Source: Lacticaseibacillus zeae DSM 20178 = KCTC 3804
GTDB taxonomy: Bacteria > Bacillota > Bacilli > Lactobacillales > Lactobacillaceae
Reading direction: 5' to 3'
NCBI RefSeq assembly: GCF_000260435.1
Contig: NZ_BACQ01000031.1
Location: 1-64,000, forward strand
Length of the DNA: 64,000 bases
The translations under genes and the position numbers were made by a program. The notes below the pieces were generated by a model that had not been told where the DNA came from, ran no database searches, and was given only the letters and a program-made list of their open reading frames with translations. Positions 8,671 through 17,622 of the stretch are shown piece by piece. Positions within the stretch are counted from its first letter, which is position 1; the number at the start of each line of letters is the position of its first letter.

Positions 8671-9738
8671 ATGATCAAACCACCGAAGTTGCAGCAACTT
8701 GATCAAGTTGCCATTGTCAGTCTAAGCGCAGGGACACTAGGGGAAGCCTTTGCCGCGCATCAACGGGAACTAGGGACCAAACGCCTCGAAGCAATGGGGT
8801 TGGTCCCGCGTTTTATGCCCAATGCTTTACGCGGGCAAGCGTATTTAAAAGCACATCCTGAAGCTCGGGCCGCTGATTTAAAAACGGCCATGACTGATCC
8901 TGACATCAAAGGCATTATTTGTGCGATCGGCGGCGATGACACCTACCGCATCGTGCCCTATCTGCTTGATGACCCGGAATTTATTGAAGTCGTCAAAAAT
9001 CATCCGAAAATTTTCACGGGATTTTCTGACACAACCATCGATCATCTCATGTTCTACCAGATGGGGATGACCACTTTTTACGGACCGAATTTCCTGAATG
9101 ATCTGGCCGAGCTGGATAAGCAGTTATTGCCTTACACGGCAGCCAGTTTTCACCATTTCTTTGAAAACCCAGCGACCACCGAGATCACATCCAGTCCAAC
9201 ATGGTACGAAGAGCGAACCGATTTTTCCGCGGACCAGCTAGGCGTGCCGCGCAAAGCCCATCCGGAGCAGCACGGCTACTTAACCTTACGCGGTCATGGC
9301 CGCGTCACCGGTACCTTGCTCGGTGGGTGTCTCGACAGCCTTCACGACTTGCTATATCCTGTCCGCTATTCCGATGAGCCGCAAGTTGCGGAAAAGTATC
9401 ACCTTTTCCCGCAATCATGGGCCGAAAAAATTCTCTTCATTGAAACCTCTGAGGAAAAAATCGCCCCGGCAACGTATCGCCAATTCCTGCGCCATCTCGA
9501 TGATCATGGTGTCCTGCAGCAAGTACGCGCCATTTTGGTTGGCAAGCCGCAAAATGAAACTTATTTTACCGAGTACCAACAAGTACTTTTGGACGTGACG
9601 GCTTCTTATCAAACGCCGATTCTATACAACCTCAATTTTGGTCACGCCTATCCACGCACCGTTTTACCGTACGGCTTACAGGCAACCGTCGACTTTGACC
9701 AGCGGCAATTAACGATTAACGAACCTTTCTTTGCTTAA
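8671..9738 (+). CDS. S66-family serine peptidase (LD-carboxypeptidase/MccF-like)
   Basis: A 355-aa cytosolic peptidase of the LdcA/MccF family. The Ser-Glu-His triad elements are visible: the nucleophile in TGFSDTTIDHLMF near residue 117, Glu in LFIETSEEKI, and His in FGHAYPRTVLPYG. LdcA members trim the terminal D-Ala of tetrapeptides during wall recycling. MccF members cleave microcin C-type nucleotide peptides. The insert and length are nearer MccF-like proteins, but sequence alone does not decide. Ribosome site AAAGGGG before the ATG. Single gene. Confidence 0.85.
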   Translation: MIKPPKLQQLDQVAIVSLSAGTLGEAFAAHQRELGTKRLEAMGLVPRFMPNALRGQAYLKAHPEARAADLKTAMTDPDIKGIICAIGGDDTYRIVPYLLDDPEFIEVVKNHPKIFTGFSDTTIDHLMFYQMGMTTFYGPNFLNDLAELDKQLLPYTAASFHHFFENPATTEITSSPTWYEERTDFSADQLGVPRKAHPEQHGYLTLRGHGRVTGTLLGGCLDSLHDLLYPVRYSDEPQVAEKYHLFPQSWAEKILFIETSEEKIAPATYRQFLRHLDDHGVLQQVRAILVGKPQNETYFTEYQQVLLDVTASYQTPILYNLNFGHAYPRTVLPYGLQATVDFDQRQLTINEPFFA

Positions 9739-10085
9739 GCATCTGTAAATTTCGTATCGGTGATTTAAATGTTACGTACACGTCGCGTAAATCCGCCCAT
9801 TTTCTGCAAACTCTGTGCTATTTTCAAAGTACAGGGAGGAGGTTAACAGCACTCAAATATGACGAACAACATGAAATCAAGCGGTACAACATGGACAGAA
9901 TAATTAAGTGGAAGCTGTCCATGTGTTCAAACTAAGTTAACTAGCGAAATGTATTGACAAGAGCCTGAATCGGTACTGTATGATGGTTCTTACCAAAGTT
10001 TCGCAGCTAGCATTAATTTGAACGCTTACTCTGAGCTTCCTCTCAAGTGGCGTTTAAGTAGCTAATTGAGAGTAGGTGACAACTT
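9739..10085 (+). other. Upstream region of the TnpB element
   Basis: About 350 bp without a recognised gene. It holds a GGGAGGAGG followed at some distance by a 14-codon ATG frame (9858-9902, ending TAA), probably not a gene. A promoter-like TTGACA at 9954-9959 with TATGAT at 9979-9984 precedes tnpB (19-bp spacer). An inverted repeat CTCTCAA/TTGAGAG at 10040-10046 and 10066-10072 abuts the tnpB ribosome site. The left end of the element must lie here, but I could not fix its boundary. Confidence 0.4.
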
Positions 10086-11267
10086 TTGATCAAAACGCAT
10101 AAGATCAAGCTCTATCCCAATGCAACCATGCGGCGTGAACTGGAGCGGTTGTTTAATTATCGCCGGTTTTGCTGGAATCAGGCCCTCGAAGCTTGGAATG
10201 GCATGTACGATGCATCTCTGGTGATGGCCGATAAAACGCTGCGGCCTAATGAACGCAAAGTCCGCGACGAACTGGTCTGGAACAAAGCCGATTGGCAGTA
10301 CGAACAGTCAGCCCGAGTTTTACAGCTCGCCGTGAAAGATCTAGGTAAAGCGTGGAAAAACTACTTCAATCCGAAGATGCCAGATCACGATAAACCCAAC
10401 TGGAAATCTAAGAAACGATCCCGCAAAACTTTCAAAACGGATCGGGCGCAACTTGTGAATGGCAAGTTACGTTTAGATAAACCTCATGGTGCTGGTGCCT
10501 GGTATGACATCAAACTAGCCGAGCAACCGCGTTGGCAGGGCGAACTGAAACAAGTTTGTGTCGTTCAAGACGCTGATGGTTACTATGCCTCCTTTTCAAT
10601 TGAGGTATCGTCCGCTGTTGAAAAGCGGCCGGTTCTAACGGTCACTGGGGTTGATGCCAACATCGGCAAGTTTGACTATCAAACGTCGACTGGCTATGCC
10701 TCCCAACCCACCTTACCTGAGCGATTACCAAGAATTTACGCCCGCATTGCTCATTATCAGCGCCAATTAGCCCGCAAACGGAAAGTAAATCCCAAGCATT
10801 TTAACTCCAAGGCTTATCGCACAACGAGAACCAAGTTGAAGCGCCAATACCAACGAGTTGAACGGATTCAAACGGATTTACTGCAAAAGTTTACGACTAT
10901 GCTCGTCACTGATTATGACCTAATTGGGATTGAGGATTTGGATAATCACCATATGCGCATGAATAAACGTCTCGCCAAGAATCTGCATCGATCATTGTTT
11001 GGCAAGTTCAAGGTGATCATGCAGTACAAGGCCGACTGGTATGGCAATACGTTGGTGCTGGCAGATCGGTTTTATCCCAGCACCCAGCGTTGTTCCTGCT
11101 GTGGTTATGTGAAAACCGCTGATGAACGAGTCACGCTAAGCGGCAACTTGAAACACCGAACTGGTCATGATGATTATCATTGTTATCAGTGTGGCGTGAA
11201 GTTGCGGCGAGACGAAAACGCCGTTGAGAATCTAGTCGCTTATGCAAAATCAAAGGTTACGGGGTAG
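10086..11267 (+). CDS. tnpB: TnpB RNA-guided endonuclease of an IS200/IS605-type element
   Basis: A 393-aa TnpB (OrfB), TTG start with TAGGTGA site. RuvC residues look intact: Asp190 in GVDANIG, Glu283 in GIEDLD, and Asp376 in RRDENAVENL. A zinc ribbon is formed by Cys336/Cys339 and Cys366/Cys369. N-terminal helix-turn-helix-like and wedge region MIKTHKIKLYPNATMRRELE is typical. No tnpA (Y1 transposase) is present on either side, so the element is non-autonomous. TnpB family members cut DNA guided by an omegaRNA that overlaps the gene's 3' end. The protein appears full length, so cleavage activity is plausible. Confidence 0.93.
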   Translation: MIKTHKIKLYPNATMRRELERLFNYRRFCWNQALEAWNGMYDASLVMADKTLRPNERKVRDELVWNKADWQYEQSARVLQLAVKDLGKAWKNYFNPKMPDHDKPNWKSKKRSRKTFKTDRAQLVNGKLRLDKPHGAGAWYDIKLAEQPRWQGELKQVCVVQDADGYYASFSIEVSSAVEKRPVLTVTGVDANIGKFDYQTSTGYASQPTLPERLPRIYARIAHYQRQLARKRKVNPKHFNSKAYRTTRTKLKRQYQRVERIQTDLLQKFTTMLVTDYDLIGIEDLDNHHMRMNKRLAKNLHRSLFGKFKVIMQYKADWYGNTLVLADRFYPSTQRCSCCGYVKTADERVTLSGNLKHRTGHDDYHCYQCGVKLRRDENAVENLVAYAKSKVTG

Positions 11268-11360
11268 GCTATACCCTTAAAGTTCAGGAGGCGGTCACTG
11301 TCATGCTGAATTATTTCAGTACGGGAATACCGTTGTTGACGGGACTAAATGAAATGTAGG
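11268..11360 (+). ncRNA. Putative omegaRNA/right end of TnpB element
   Basis: In IS200/IS605 elements the guide-scaffold RNA spans the end of tnpB and the right end of the element. The 90 bp after tnpB contain short self-complementary stretches (for example TACGGGAATACCGT near 11320) and end shortly before the next gene's leader. The position is inferred from family knowledge; neither RNA nor exact boundary is demonstrated. Confidence 0.35.
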
Positions 11361-11444
11361 ATTGTCAATCAAGAAAGGAAATATATAAAACCTTTATTGG
11401 TGTCAAAGAGACATTCTTCCACGTTTTATATAGCAGGCAGAAAA

Positions 11445-12425
11445 ATGGACCAAACGCAAAAGTTAAACGCTCCGATCCGCCAACATATTTTTCTGATTGT
11501 TGCTGGTATTTTACTTTTATTGTTAGCTGCAGCGGCCGGTTTTGACTGGCAGATTTCACAAACCATTGGTGATATGAACGATCCGTTCGCCACGCTCTTT
11601 CAAGACGTCGGTCTATGGACGGCACCGCTGATTATTATGATCAGCTGCAATATTGTTTGTCACTATGCGCTGCGCTCCTCGCAGCTTGCGTGGTACATTC
11701 GCACGCTGATGATTATTGGTAGTGTCATTTACGCCGGTTGGGAATTATGGGCCGGCTACCTGAAGTATGCGATGACGATGGTGATCACATCGCTCAACGA
11801 CATCAACGCCGGCAAGCCAATGGGAATGGCCAATTCCGATGGCAGCAAGCTTGCCTTGCCTGGTGCCACCAGTCTCATTTTGTTCATTGTGCTTTACATT
11901 GCGGTTTTTGCCGGCAGTCAATACTGGCTCTCGCACAAAAGCGACGAACAGCTGCGTTACTTATTGAAGGTCGCACTTGTGGCCACCTTAGTCTGCATCA
12001 TGTCCGATCAGATTGTAAACGCGATGAAAACCTTCTGGGGCCGCTTCCGTCCATACGAATTAAATGGCAATCCGGCACACTTCACCAGTTGGTTCCATCC
12101 AAACGGGGCGAACGGTCACATGAGTTTCCCATCCGGCCATACGCAAACCGCCGCAACGATTCTCACGCTGACTTGGTTCGTTGACCGCGACAAGCCTAAG
12201 CGCCAACGCCTGGTTTTCTGGCTCACCTTTGCGTACGGCGCCATCATGGCCTACACCCGTGTCCGGATTCTTGCCCACTTCACCGGTGATGTCACCATGA
12301 GTCTGATCCTCACCTGGTCACTGATCTTAATCCTGGGTGCCGTTGCCCAACTGCCGCTGGTTAATTGGGAGGCATTAACGGCACATGCTAAGTCCAAAAA
12401 GTTAGACACTGAGCCGGCGTCCTGA
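11445..12425 (+). CDS. PAP2-family membrane phosphatase
   Basis: A 326-aa protein with about six membrane helices and the three phosphatase motifs: KTFWGRFRP, FPSGHTQTAA and TRVRILAHFTGD. Family members hydrolyse undecaprenyl pyrophosphate or phosphatidic-acid-type lipids at the membrane surface. The frame is open from an ATG at 11349, but that stretch derives from the region next to the TnpB element and is hydrophilic. I place the start at ATG 11445 (MDQTQKL), although its ribosome site (AGGCAG) is weak. The TnpB element directly upstream may have separated it from its native promoter. Confidence 0.88.
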   Translation: MDQTQKLNAPIRQHIFLIVAGILLLLLAAAAGFDWQISQTIGDMNDPFATLFQDVGLWTAPLIIMISCNIVCHYALRSSQLAWYIRTLMIIGSVIYAGWELWAGYLKYAMTMVITSLNDINAGKPMGMANSDGSKLALPGATSLILFIVLYIAVFAGSQYWLSHKSDEQLRYLLKVALVATLVCIMSDQIVNAMKTFWGRFRPYELNGNPAHFTSWFHPNGANGHMSFPSGHTQTAATILTLTWFVDRDKPKRQRLVFWLTFAYGAIMAYTRVRILAHFTGDVTMSLILTWSLILILGAVAQLPLVNWEALTAHAKSKKLDTEPAS

Positions 12426-12470
12426 AACTTGGGGTATCAGCGACGTCTTGCTCAGTTGAATCGTTTGTTT

Positions 12471-12504
12471 GGCCGCAGCCGGTAGTTTGGCTGCGGTTTT
12501 TGTT
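12471..12504 (+). terminator. Terminator of the PAP2 gene
   Basis: Stem CCGCAGCC / GGCTGCGG with 8-nt loop followed by TTTTTGTTTT. Confidence 0.85.
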
Positions 12505-12571
12505 TTGGGGTGGTTGATGAAGATGTGTCACATTTATTTAGGGCAATTGTGGGGGTTGTCTTTTGCTATCT

Positions 12572-12631
12572 ATAACGCGCTCACCAGTCCAGAAACCTGC
12601 ACATAAGGACCTTGAAGCCTAAATGGCCAAA
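12572..12631. repeat. Intergenic hairpin repeat, left half only (copy C)
   Basis: TAACGCGCTCACCAGTCCAG through the ATGGCC block, then the match is lost. The missing right half lies next to the left end of the IS110-type element, suggesting rearrangement there. Confidence 0.75.
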
Positions 12632-12710
12632 GTGTAGCGATTCAATGGAGATTATCCTATTAGGGGCAATTGAACTGTTAACTTTCGCGTTCTGTTATGA
12701 AGTGACCCCT

Positions 12711-13064
12711 GTCAACCCCATCTTTATAAGATTTTCGATATTGTCGATGGCACTAACAAGCTCCAGAATTCCGTTGTCTCTCGACATTTAACCACTCTGT
12801 TATACGGGGATTGGCTACCCCAGGTTAATGGTCCCGTCGAAGGCTTTAGAATCTAATCTATAGTCGTGGATCACAAACTCTTTGTCTCTAAATATGGCCA
12901 TACCCAGGGCGAGCCTGTACCAAAATAGAACGCTCGTAAATAGCCAGACCGTTGAGTTCTGACGCTTGTTGCTACCAGCGACAATATCGTGACGCTTTAG
13001 TCCTTGATACTTCTTGCTGTCATCTTTGTTGTTTGAATCTTCGGGCTCAATTGCGCTTTGGTGA
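12711..13064 (-). ncRNA. Candidate bridge-RNA region of the IS110-type element
   Basis: About 350 bp between the transposase stop and the right inverted repeat with no convincing gene. In IS1111-subgroup elements the structured bridge RNA that pairs with donor and target DNA is made from this position. No loops were matched to the target here, so this is positional inference only. Confidence 0.3.
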
Positions 13065-14178
13065 TCAGTAGTTGATATTGCCAGTTTCCATACCCCAGAT
13101 AAATCCAGCGAGTTCTCGGGCGACTGCGGCGATTGCCACGTTATATGATTTTCCTTGAGTAAGCATCCGCGTGAATTTGCGATGAAGATGAGCGCCTGCC
13201 TTATCGGCATAGCTAATAACGGCTGATTCTTGTCCTGCTTGGCGTGCTTTTAGGGCTCTTGATTTGTACCCAATGCTGCCCTTGACCAATCCCTGTGTGG
13301 CTTCAATGATGGTTGTGCGGACGATACTGTTACCTTGCTTCGAAATCCCCCCCTTTGATGGTATGATCGCCGCTTGAATGTTCTGACGGATTTAGCCCAA
13401 CGTAAGACATAAACGCTTTAGCTGTTTTGAAACGTTTGAAGTCCGCAATCTCGATGTGGATGGTCATGGCTGTTGTGGTTTTAAATCCCTTCATACTTGT
13501 CAACGCGTGAATGGGCTTGGTGTAACGTTCACTGTTCGCAAACGTCTCGATGGTCTGGTCGTAGCGGGCAATCTTTTCCTCTAATTCAGATTTCTGCAGC
13601 GTCATTTCGTCGAGCACTGACCGTAATACCGGAGACAATGGGACTTTCTTTAACCAATCCATATAGGCCAGCGTCCACTTGGATGCTGAGCACTTCAATC
13701 CTTGACGGAGAAGGAACATGCCGATTTGCTGTTTCACTCTAATGAGGTCCTTTTTCATCATTTTACGTAGTCTAATGAATTCTTTTACCTCGTTATCCGC
13801 TTCATCAGGGACATAAACGGCACAATACGTATTAGCTGCAAGATTCTTGGCGATCATTCGCGCGTCCATTGAATCATTTTTGACCATTTTGTTCTTAGCG
13901 GAACTATACATCGTTGTCGGTGCCAGAATGATACAGTCAATGCCTAAGTTTTTGAGTGAATGATAGAGTGAATATCCTAAAATACCAGCCTCATACCCGG
14001 TCACGAATTTTGTGTCTGGATCCAGTTCTTCAGCTAATCCGTTAATAAATTTTTCGACTAATTTTGGCTCTGAAGCGCACTGGGTCTCAGCTAAGAGCGC
14101 ACCCGTTGCTTTGTCTAACGCGCATAGACTGTAAGTGGCTTTATGGACATCCATCCCGACGTAAACTATACTTTCCAT
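13065..14178 (-). pseudogene. IS110-family transposase, frameshifted
   Basis: Residues 1-282 run from MESIVYVGMDVHKATYSL to DHTIKGGDFEAR (13330-14178). The rest of the protein (KQGNSIVRTTIIEATQGL... to GMETGNINY) continues in another frame to 13065. The shift lies in a run of seven G (minus strand, 13347-13353). With six G the frame reads KGGISKQGN, as expected for IS110 proteins. The N-terminal DEDD RuvC-like domain (GMDVHK, TGYEAG, NDSMDARMIAKNL) and the C-terminal serine domain (LTSMKGFKTTTA) are recognisable. It could be a real mutation, a homopolymer sequencing error, or programmed slippage. Confidence 0.85.
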
Positions 14179-14291
14179 GTGAGTGACCTCCTATTGTCAT
14201 GGGGTAATGATTGTATGGTTCGTTTTAACACAACACCATTATCAGTCTAAATCCCCGAGTCGACAATCTAGGGGGTCACTTCATATTATCT

Positions 14292-14411
14292 ATAACGCGC
14301 TCGCCAGCCCAGAAACCTGCGTGTAAGGACCTTGGGCGCAATGGCCAAAGACCGGCCATCACGCCCAAGGCCGCTTACACTCCTGTTTCTAACCGGGCTG
14401 GCTCACGCTCA
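14292..14411. repeat. Intergenic ~120-bp hairpin repeat (copy D)
   Basis: Complete copy from TAACGCGCTCGCCAGCCC to GGCTGGCTCACGCTC, beginning 6 bp beyond the right inverted repeat of the IS110-type element. Confidence 0.85.
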
Positions 14412-14623
14412 AAAAAATGGCGAGTCGCTTCGACCTTCTGAACGCTGACGCGCCGATCGTTACGAACTCACCGTGGTTTGGCACCGTGTTGGAGTATAGC
14501 ATGGCTTTGGTTACAAAAACAAGGGTCGTCGCCGCTGTAGATTATAAAGATACAGTGAAATACCAAAAATCGGCGTCAAAACAAGTGAAGGCCTCTTGCT
14601 CGAACTATTCGCCTCCGTTTCGT
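14412..14623. other. Short intergenic stretch, nothing recognised
   Basis: About 210 bp between the repeat and the end of the ABC transporter gene. I see no gene, RNA or clear terminator in it. Confidence 0.4.
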
Positions 14624-16426
14624 TTAGCGGTTTTCAGACTTATCCAGACCTTTTACATATCCTTCTGCTTGCATCCGATACATTTCTGCATACTCAGAAT
14701 TTGTTCGCATTAGCTCTTGATGTGATGCAAAACCCATAATTTCACCTGATTTGAGGAATAGTACTTTGTCGGCCATTGTCACCGAAGAAAGTCGATGCGT
14801 AACGAAGATAACTGTTTTGTTTTTACTGAGTTCTGCAAAGTGCTGATAAATTTCAAACTCGCTACGTGGATCAATGGCTGCCGTCGGTTCATCTAAAATG
14901 GCTAAGCTTGCTTGGTCATCATTTAAAAATGCTCGAGCAATGGCAATCTTTTGCCATTGCCCACCTGAAATTTCAATACCATCTTCATATTGCTTTCCCA
15001 AATGAGACTGTAAGCTGATTTTCTGTTCCGAAAAGTTATCCCAGGCACTTGCTTTTTGAAGTGCCAGTTTAACATTTTCTGGAGTAAAGTCTTGAAGGTC
15101 AGCAATACCCACACTTTCTAGCAAGGATAAATTGAATTTAGAATAGTCTTGGAAGACAACTCTGATCTGATGTCTAAATGCATCAACGTTCAACTGATTA
15201 ATAGGTGTCCCGTTTATCATAATTTCACCAGAAGAAACTTCATATAAGCGTAGTAACAGTTTAACGAGTGTTGACTTGCCAGACCCGTTCTCGCCGACAA
15301 CAGCCACAGTGGAACCGGGATCAATCTCGAAAGTAATGTCTTGCAGAACTTTTTTGTCAGTTTCTGGATAGGCAAAAGAAACATGGTTAAATGCAACTGC
15401 AAATGGCACCTTCGGCAAACTGATCGTTTTACCAGGTATATCAAGCGTATCTTTTCTACTCAGAAACTTGTAGTATTTCTGCATAAACAAAAGCGTATCG
15501 TACAGCAAGCTAGAACTTTCCACTAGACTTCCTAGACTTTGAGATAATGAAACGACCGTCACAGCAAACGTGAGCAGTGATGCAACTGGATAGCTACCTC
15601 TTTGTATGCCAACGATCACTAGGTATAGAGAAACGACTAACGCAACACCGTTTACAATGGCGTAGGCTCCTGAAATACGCATCTGCTTTAATCGCACTCG
15701 ACTAAGCCGGCCGTGAATTTGCGTAAACGTATGCTGATATTTTTTTATAAAAAAATCAAATGCATTGAAAATTCTCACTTCTTTAGCGTCTGTATTTGCA
15801 AGTAACGTTTTCGCATAATACTGCATTTTTCGCGACTGCGGGCTCCTATCCACCATTGTTTCAAATGCATCCTGTTGAATTTTATACGTGAAAATTGCTT
15901 GTGGGATGATCGGTAATAAAACTAGCAGGATAACGATAAAGTTGAATTGTGCTAATAAAACAATATAAGACACAATCGATAATGTGTCGCGCAAAAGATC
16001 AAGGCCAAACACAATTAAGTTAACTGGCCGCCATCCGGATTGTGAGCGAATAAACTCTAATTCGTCATAATAATTGGCAGTCTCGAACGTTGCGATTCCC
16101 TTTAGATTTTTGGAATGCTCCATCAAGGTTAAATTAATATGCGCTACAAGTCGGTCAGTCAGCAACCCTTGCGTCAAAGTAACAATAGGACCGGCGATCC
16201 CAAGTGCAATAACAGAAACGCTCCAAACAGCGGCAGGAGTAATAGGGGAATCGTTATTGCTTAAGGATGTTAACAATAATTGCGATCCCGCGATGGTAGC
16301 CGCTGGTAAGACAGACTGTATCGGCACCAGAACAAAAAGAATGGTCGCATATAAGGGCGACGCCTTGAAAAACTCACTTAAGCTTTTCCGATATAGGTTT
16401 AGAAAGTTGGTTGCTGATTTAACCAT
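14624..16426 (-). CDS. ABC exporter, fused membrane and ATPase domains
   Basis: A 600-aa half-transporter. Membrane domain of six helices in residues ~1-310. The nucleotide-binding domain has Walker A GENGSGKSTLVK near residue 380, the Q-loop VFQDYSKFNL, signature ISGGQWQKIAIARA, Walker B LAILDEPTAAID and H-loop VTHRLSSV. It presumably works as a dimer to export a lipid, peptide or drug. The sequence is AT-richer than its neighbours, suggesting acquisition. The divergent gene at 16544 may share its promoter region. Substrate unknown. Confidence 0.88.
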   Translation of the reverse strand: MVKSATNFLNLYRKSLSEFFKASPLYATILFVLVPIQSVLPAATIAGSQLLLTSLSNNDSPITPAAVWSVSVIALGIAGPIVTLTQGLLTDRLVAHINLTLMEHSKNLKGIATFETANYYDELEFIRSQSGWRPVNLIVFGLDLLRDTLSIVSYIVLLAQFNFIVILLVLLPIIPQAIFTYKIQQDAFETMVDRSPQSRKMQYYAKTLLANTDAKEVRIFNAFDFFIKKYQHTFTQIHGRLSRVRLKQMRISGAYAIVNGVALVVSLYLVIVGIQRGSYPVASLLTFAVTVVSLSQSLGSLVESSSLLYDTLLFMQKYYKFLSRKDTLDIPGKTISLPKVPFAVAFNHVSFAYPETDKKVLQDITFEIDPGSTVAVVGENGSGKSTLVKLLLRLYEVSSGEIMINGTPINQLNVDAFRHQIRVVFQDYSKFNLSLLESVGIADLQDFTPENVKLALQKASAWDNFSEQKISLQSHLGKQYEDGIEISGGQWQKIAIARAFLNDDQASLAILDEPTAAIDPRSEFEIYQHFAELSKNKTVIFVTHRLSSVTMADKVLFLKSGEIMGFASHQELMRTNSEYAEMYRMQAEGYVKGLDKSENR

Positions 16427-16543
16427 AAAACCACCATCTTATTGTTATTTTTTAGTTTATATTTAAATTATAACATGGTATTATTCGTCTATGCCATACC
16501 TAGCATACCAATTACTGCCAACTTTTGTCAGGAGGAATTTCAT

Positions 16544-17197
16544 ATGCCAGAAACTTCATCTCCCTTTAATAGTGCACCAAAACGTCTACAGGACACTTCA
16601 CGTATATCAGATCTCGGAAATCAGACTTTTATGGTCACGTTTGTTAGCAAGCCTAAGGGCAATGGCAAACCAGCAACACTCAACGGTAATGGATTATTGG
16701 CAGGAACCATCATTAATCGCGAAGAACTGCTTCAGACTAATGAAGGCCGTGTTGAAATTCGTGATAACTTTGGCCAAATCTTCCGTTTACGTGAAGAAAG
16801 CACTTTTCAAATTGAATTGACAGAAGAGGGTTTTCAACCAGTTTATGATGGCTTTGTTTTTAAATTCCATCGAGGAAAGATTGCTCCAATGGTAAGTGAT
16901 GGGAAATATAGGACATCATGCTACGATCAAGGCACTCCTATAGTAATCATTGAACCAGTTGATGAGACCACCGACAAGTACTTCTCATTCTCCGATGACA
17001 GTCGCGTGTACGAATATGATGAAAGTGGGCGCAAGTTCACTATCGTCGCATTGGATGAAGACGAAGAAGTTGAGCTTCACTACGATGTTCGCAACTCTAT
17101 GCGAACGCGATATGTTGCAAAAAACAGACAGAGGATCAGTGATAAAGATTTAGATCGGTTCTCTCAACAGTACATGAACGATCGCTTATGGATTTGA
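16544..17197 (+). CDS. Hypothetical protein, weakly FecR-like
   Basis: A 217-aa soluble protein without signal peptide or membrane segment. I do not recognise it with confidence. Residues ~60-115 (NEGRVEIRDNFGQIFRLREESTFQ...) have the beta-rich G.v.i.d..G....l...s pattern of FecR domains. The C-terminal part is acidic (ALDEDEEVEL). The ATG at 16544 has an excellent AGGAGG 9 nt upstream, so the longer frame opening at 16442 is not used. Divergent from the ABC exporter, 117 bp apart, and possibly functionally linked to it. Confidence 0.65.
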   Translation: MPETSSPFNSAPKRLQDTSRISDLGNQTFMVTFVSKPKGNGKPATLNGNGLLAGTIINREELLQTNEGRVEIRDNFGQIFRLREESTFQIELTEEGFQPVYDGFVFKFHRGKIAPMVSDGKYRTSCYDQGTPIVIIEPVDETTDKYFSFSDDSRVYEYDESGRKFTIVALDEDEEVELHYDVRNSMRTRYVAKNRQRISDKDLDRFSQQYMNDRLWI

Positions 17198-17240
17198 GTT
17201 ATGTCCAGGTATGGTATAACAGGTATAACAGTATGAGTTT

Positions 17241-17277
17241 AAAGCCACCTTGCCATCTGCATAGCAAGATGGCTTTT
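17241..17277 (+). terminator. Intrinsic terminator
   Basis: Imperfect stem AAGCCACCTTGC / GCAAGATGGCTT followed by TTCT, ending the 16544 gene. Confidence 0.75.
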
Positions 17278-17622
17278 CTATGTGATCACGACGGCATTAG
17301 ACATCAACTAGATCTCCCGACATCATACTAGTCGGAATAGCTAACCAGGCGCAGGAGCGTCTCATAACGAGGTGAAATCTGAAGAAATCCAGATGAACGC
17401 AATAAACCCTAATAAACAAGAAGCAGCTACAAGGCCGAAAATAACTGAATAAGCTCACCGAAGAAACCAAAGTCAATACTAAGTAAAACCATGATGGTTA
17501 AGTTGAATTATAGTCCTTATTTCTTTTCTGAGCAGAATCCTTCCACTAATATAATGAAAGCGTTTGTTGACAGAGTTCCGGTCTTACATGATAGCCTTAT
17601 AAAGGAAAGAGAGCGAATTCTT

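Larger units (their letters stand above)
12696..14285 (-). mobile_element. IS110-family element, IS1111-like, inactivated
   Basis: The limits are set by an inverted pair, TATGAAGTGACCCCT at 12696-12710 and its complement at 14271-14285 (14 of 15 match). It contains one transposase gene, broken by a frameshift. Non-coding DNA is about 107 bp upstream and about 355 bp downstream of the transposase. Inverted repeats near the ends plus the long downstream non-coding segment fit the IS1111 subgroup, where the bridge RNA is encoded downstream. True ends may lie a few bases outside the repeats. Intergenic-repeat sequence lies on both sides (12572-12631 and 14292-14411). Confidence 0.7.

Noticed and set aside
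12815-13210. Minus-strand frame of 131 codons in the IS110-type element
   Set aside because: Overlaps the real C-terminal transposase frame; composition looks non-coding. Treated as non-coding right part of the element.
14417-14713. Plus-strand open frame of 98 codons after repeat copy D
   Set aside because: Overlaps the end of the ABC gene on the other strand and lacks a ribosome site.
17200-17620. HigB toxin upstream of the HigA-like gene
   Set aside because: No frame with HigB-like strands or conserved residues could be found.
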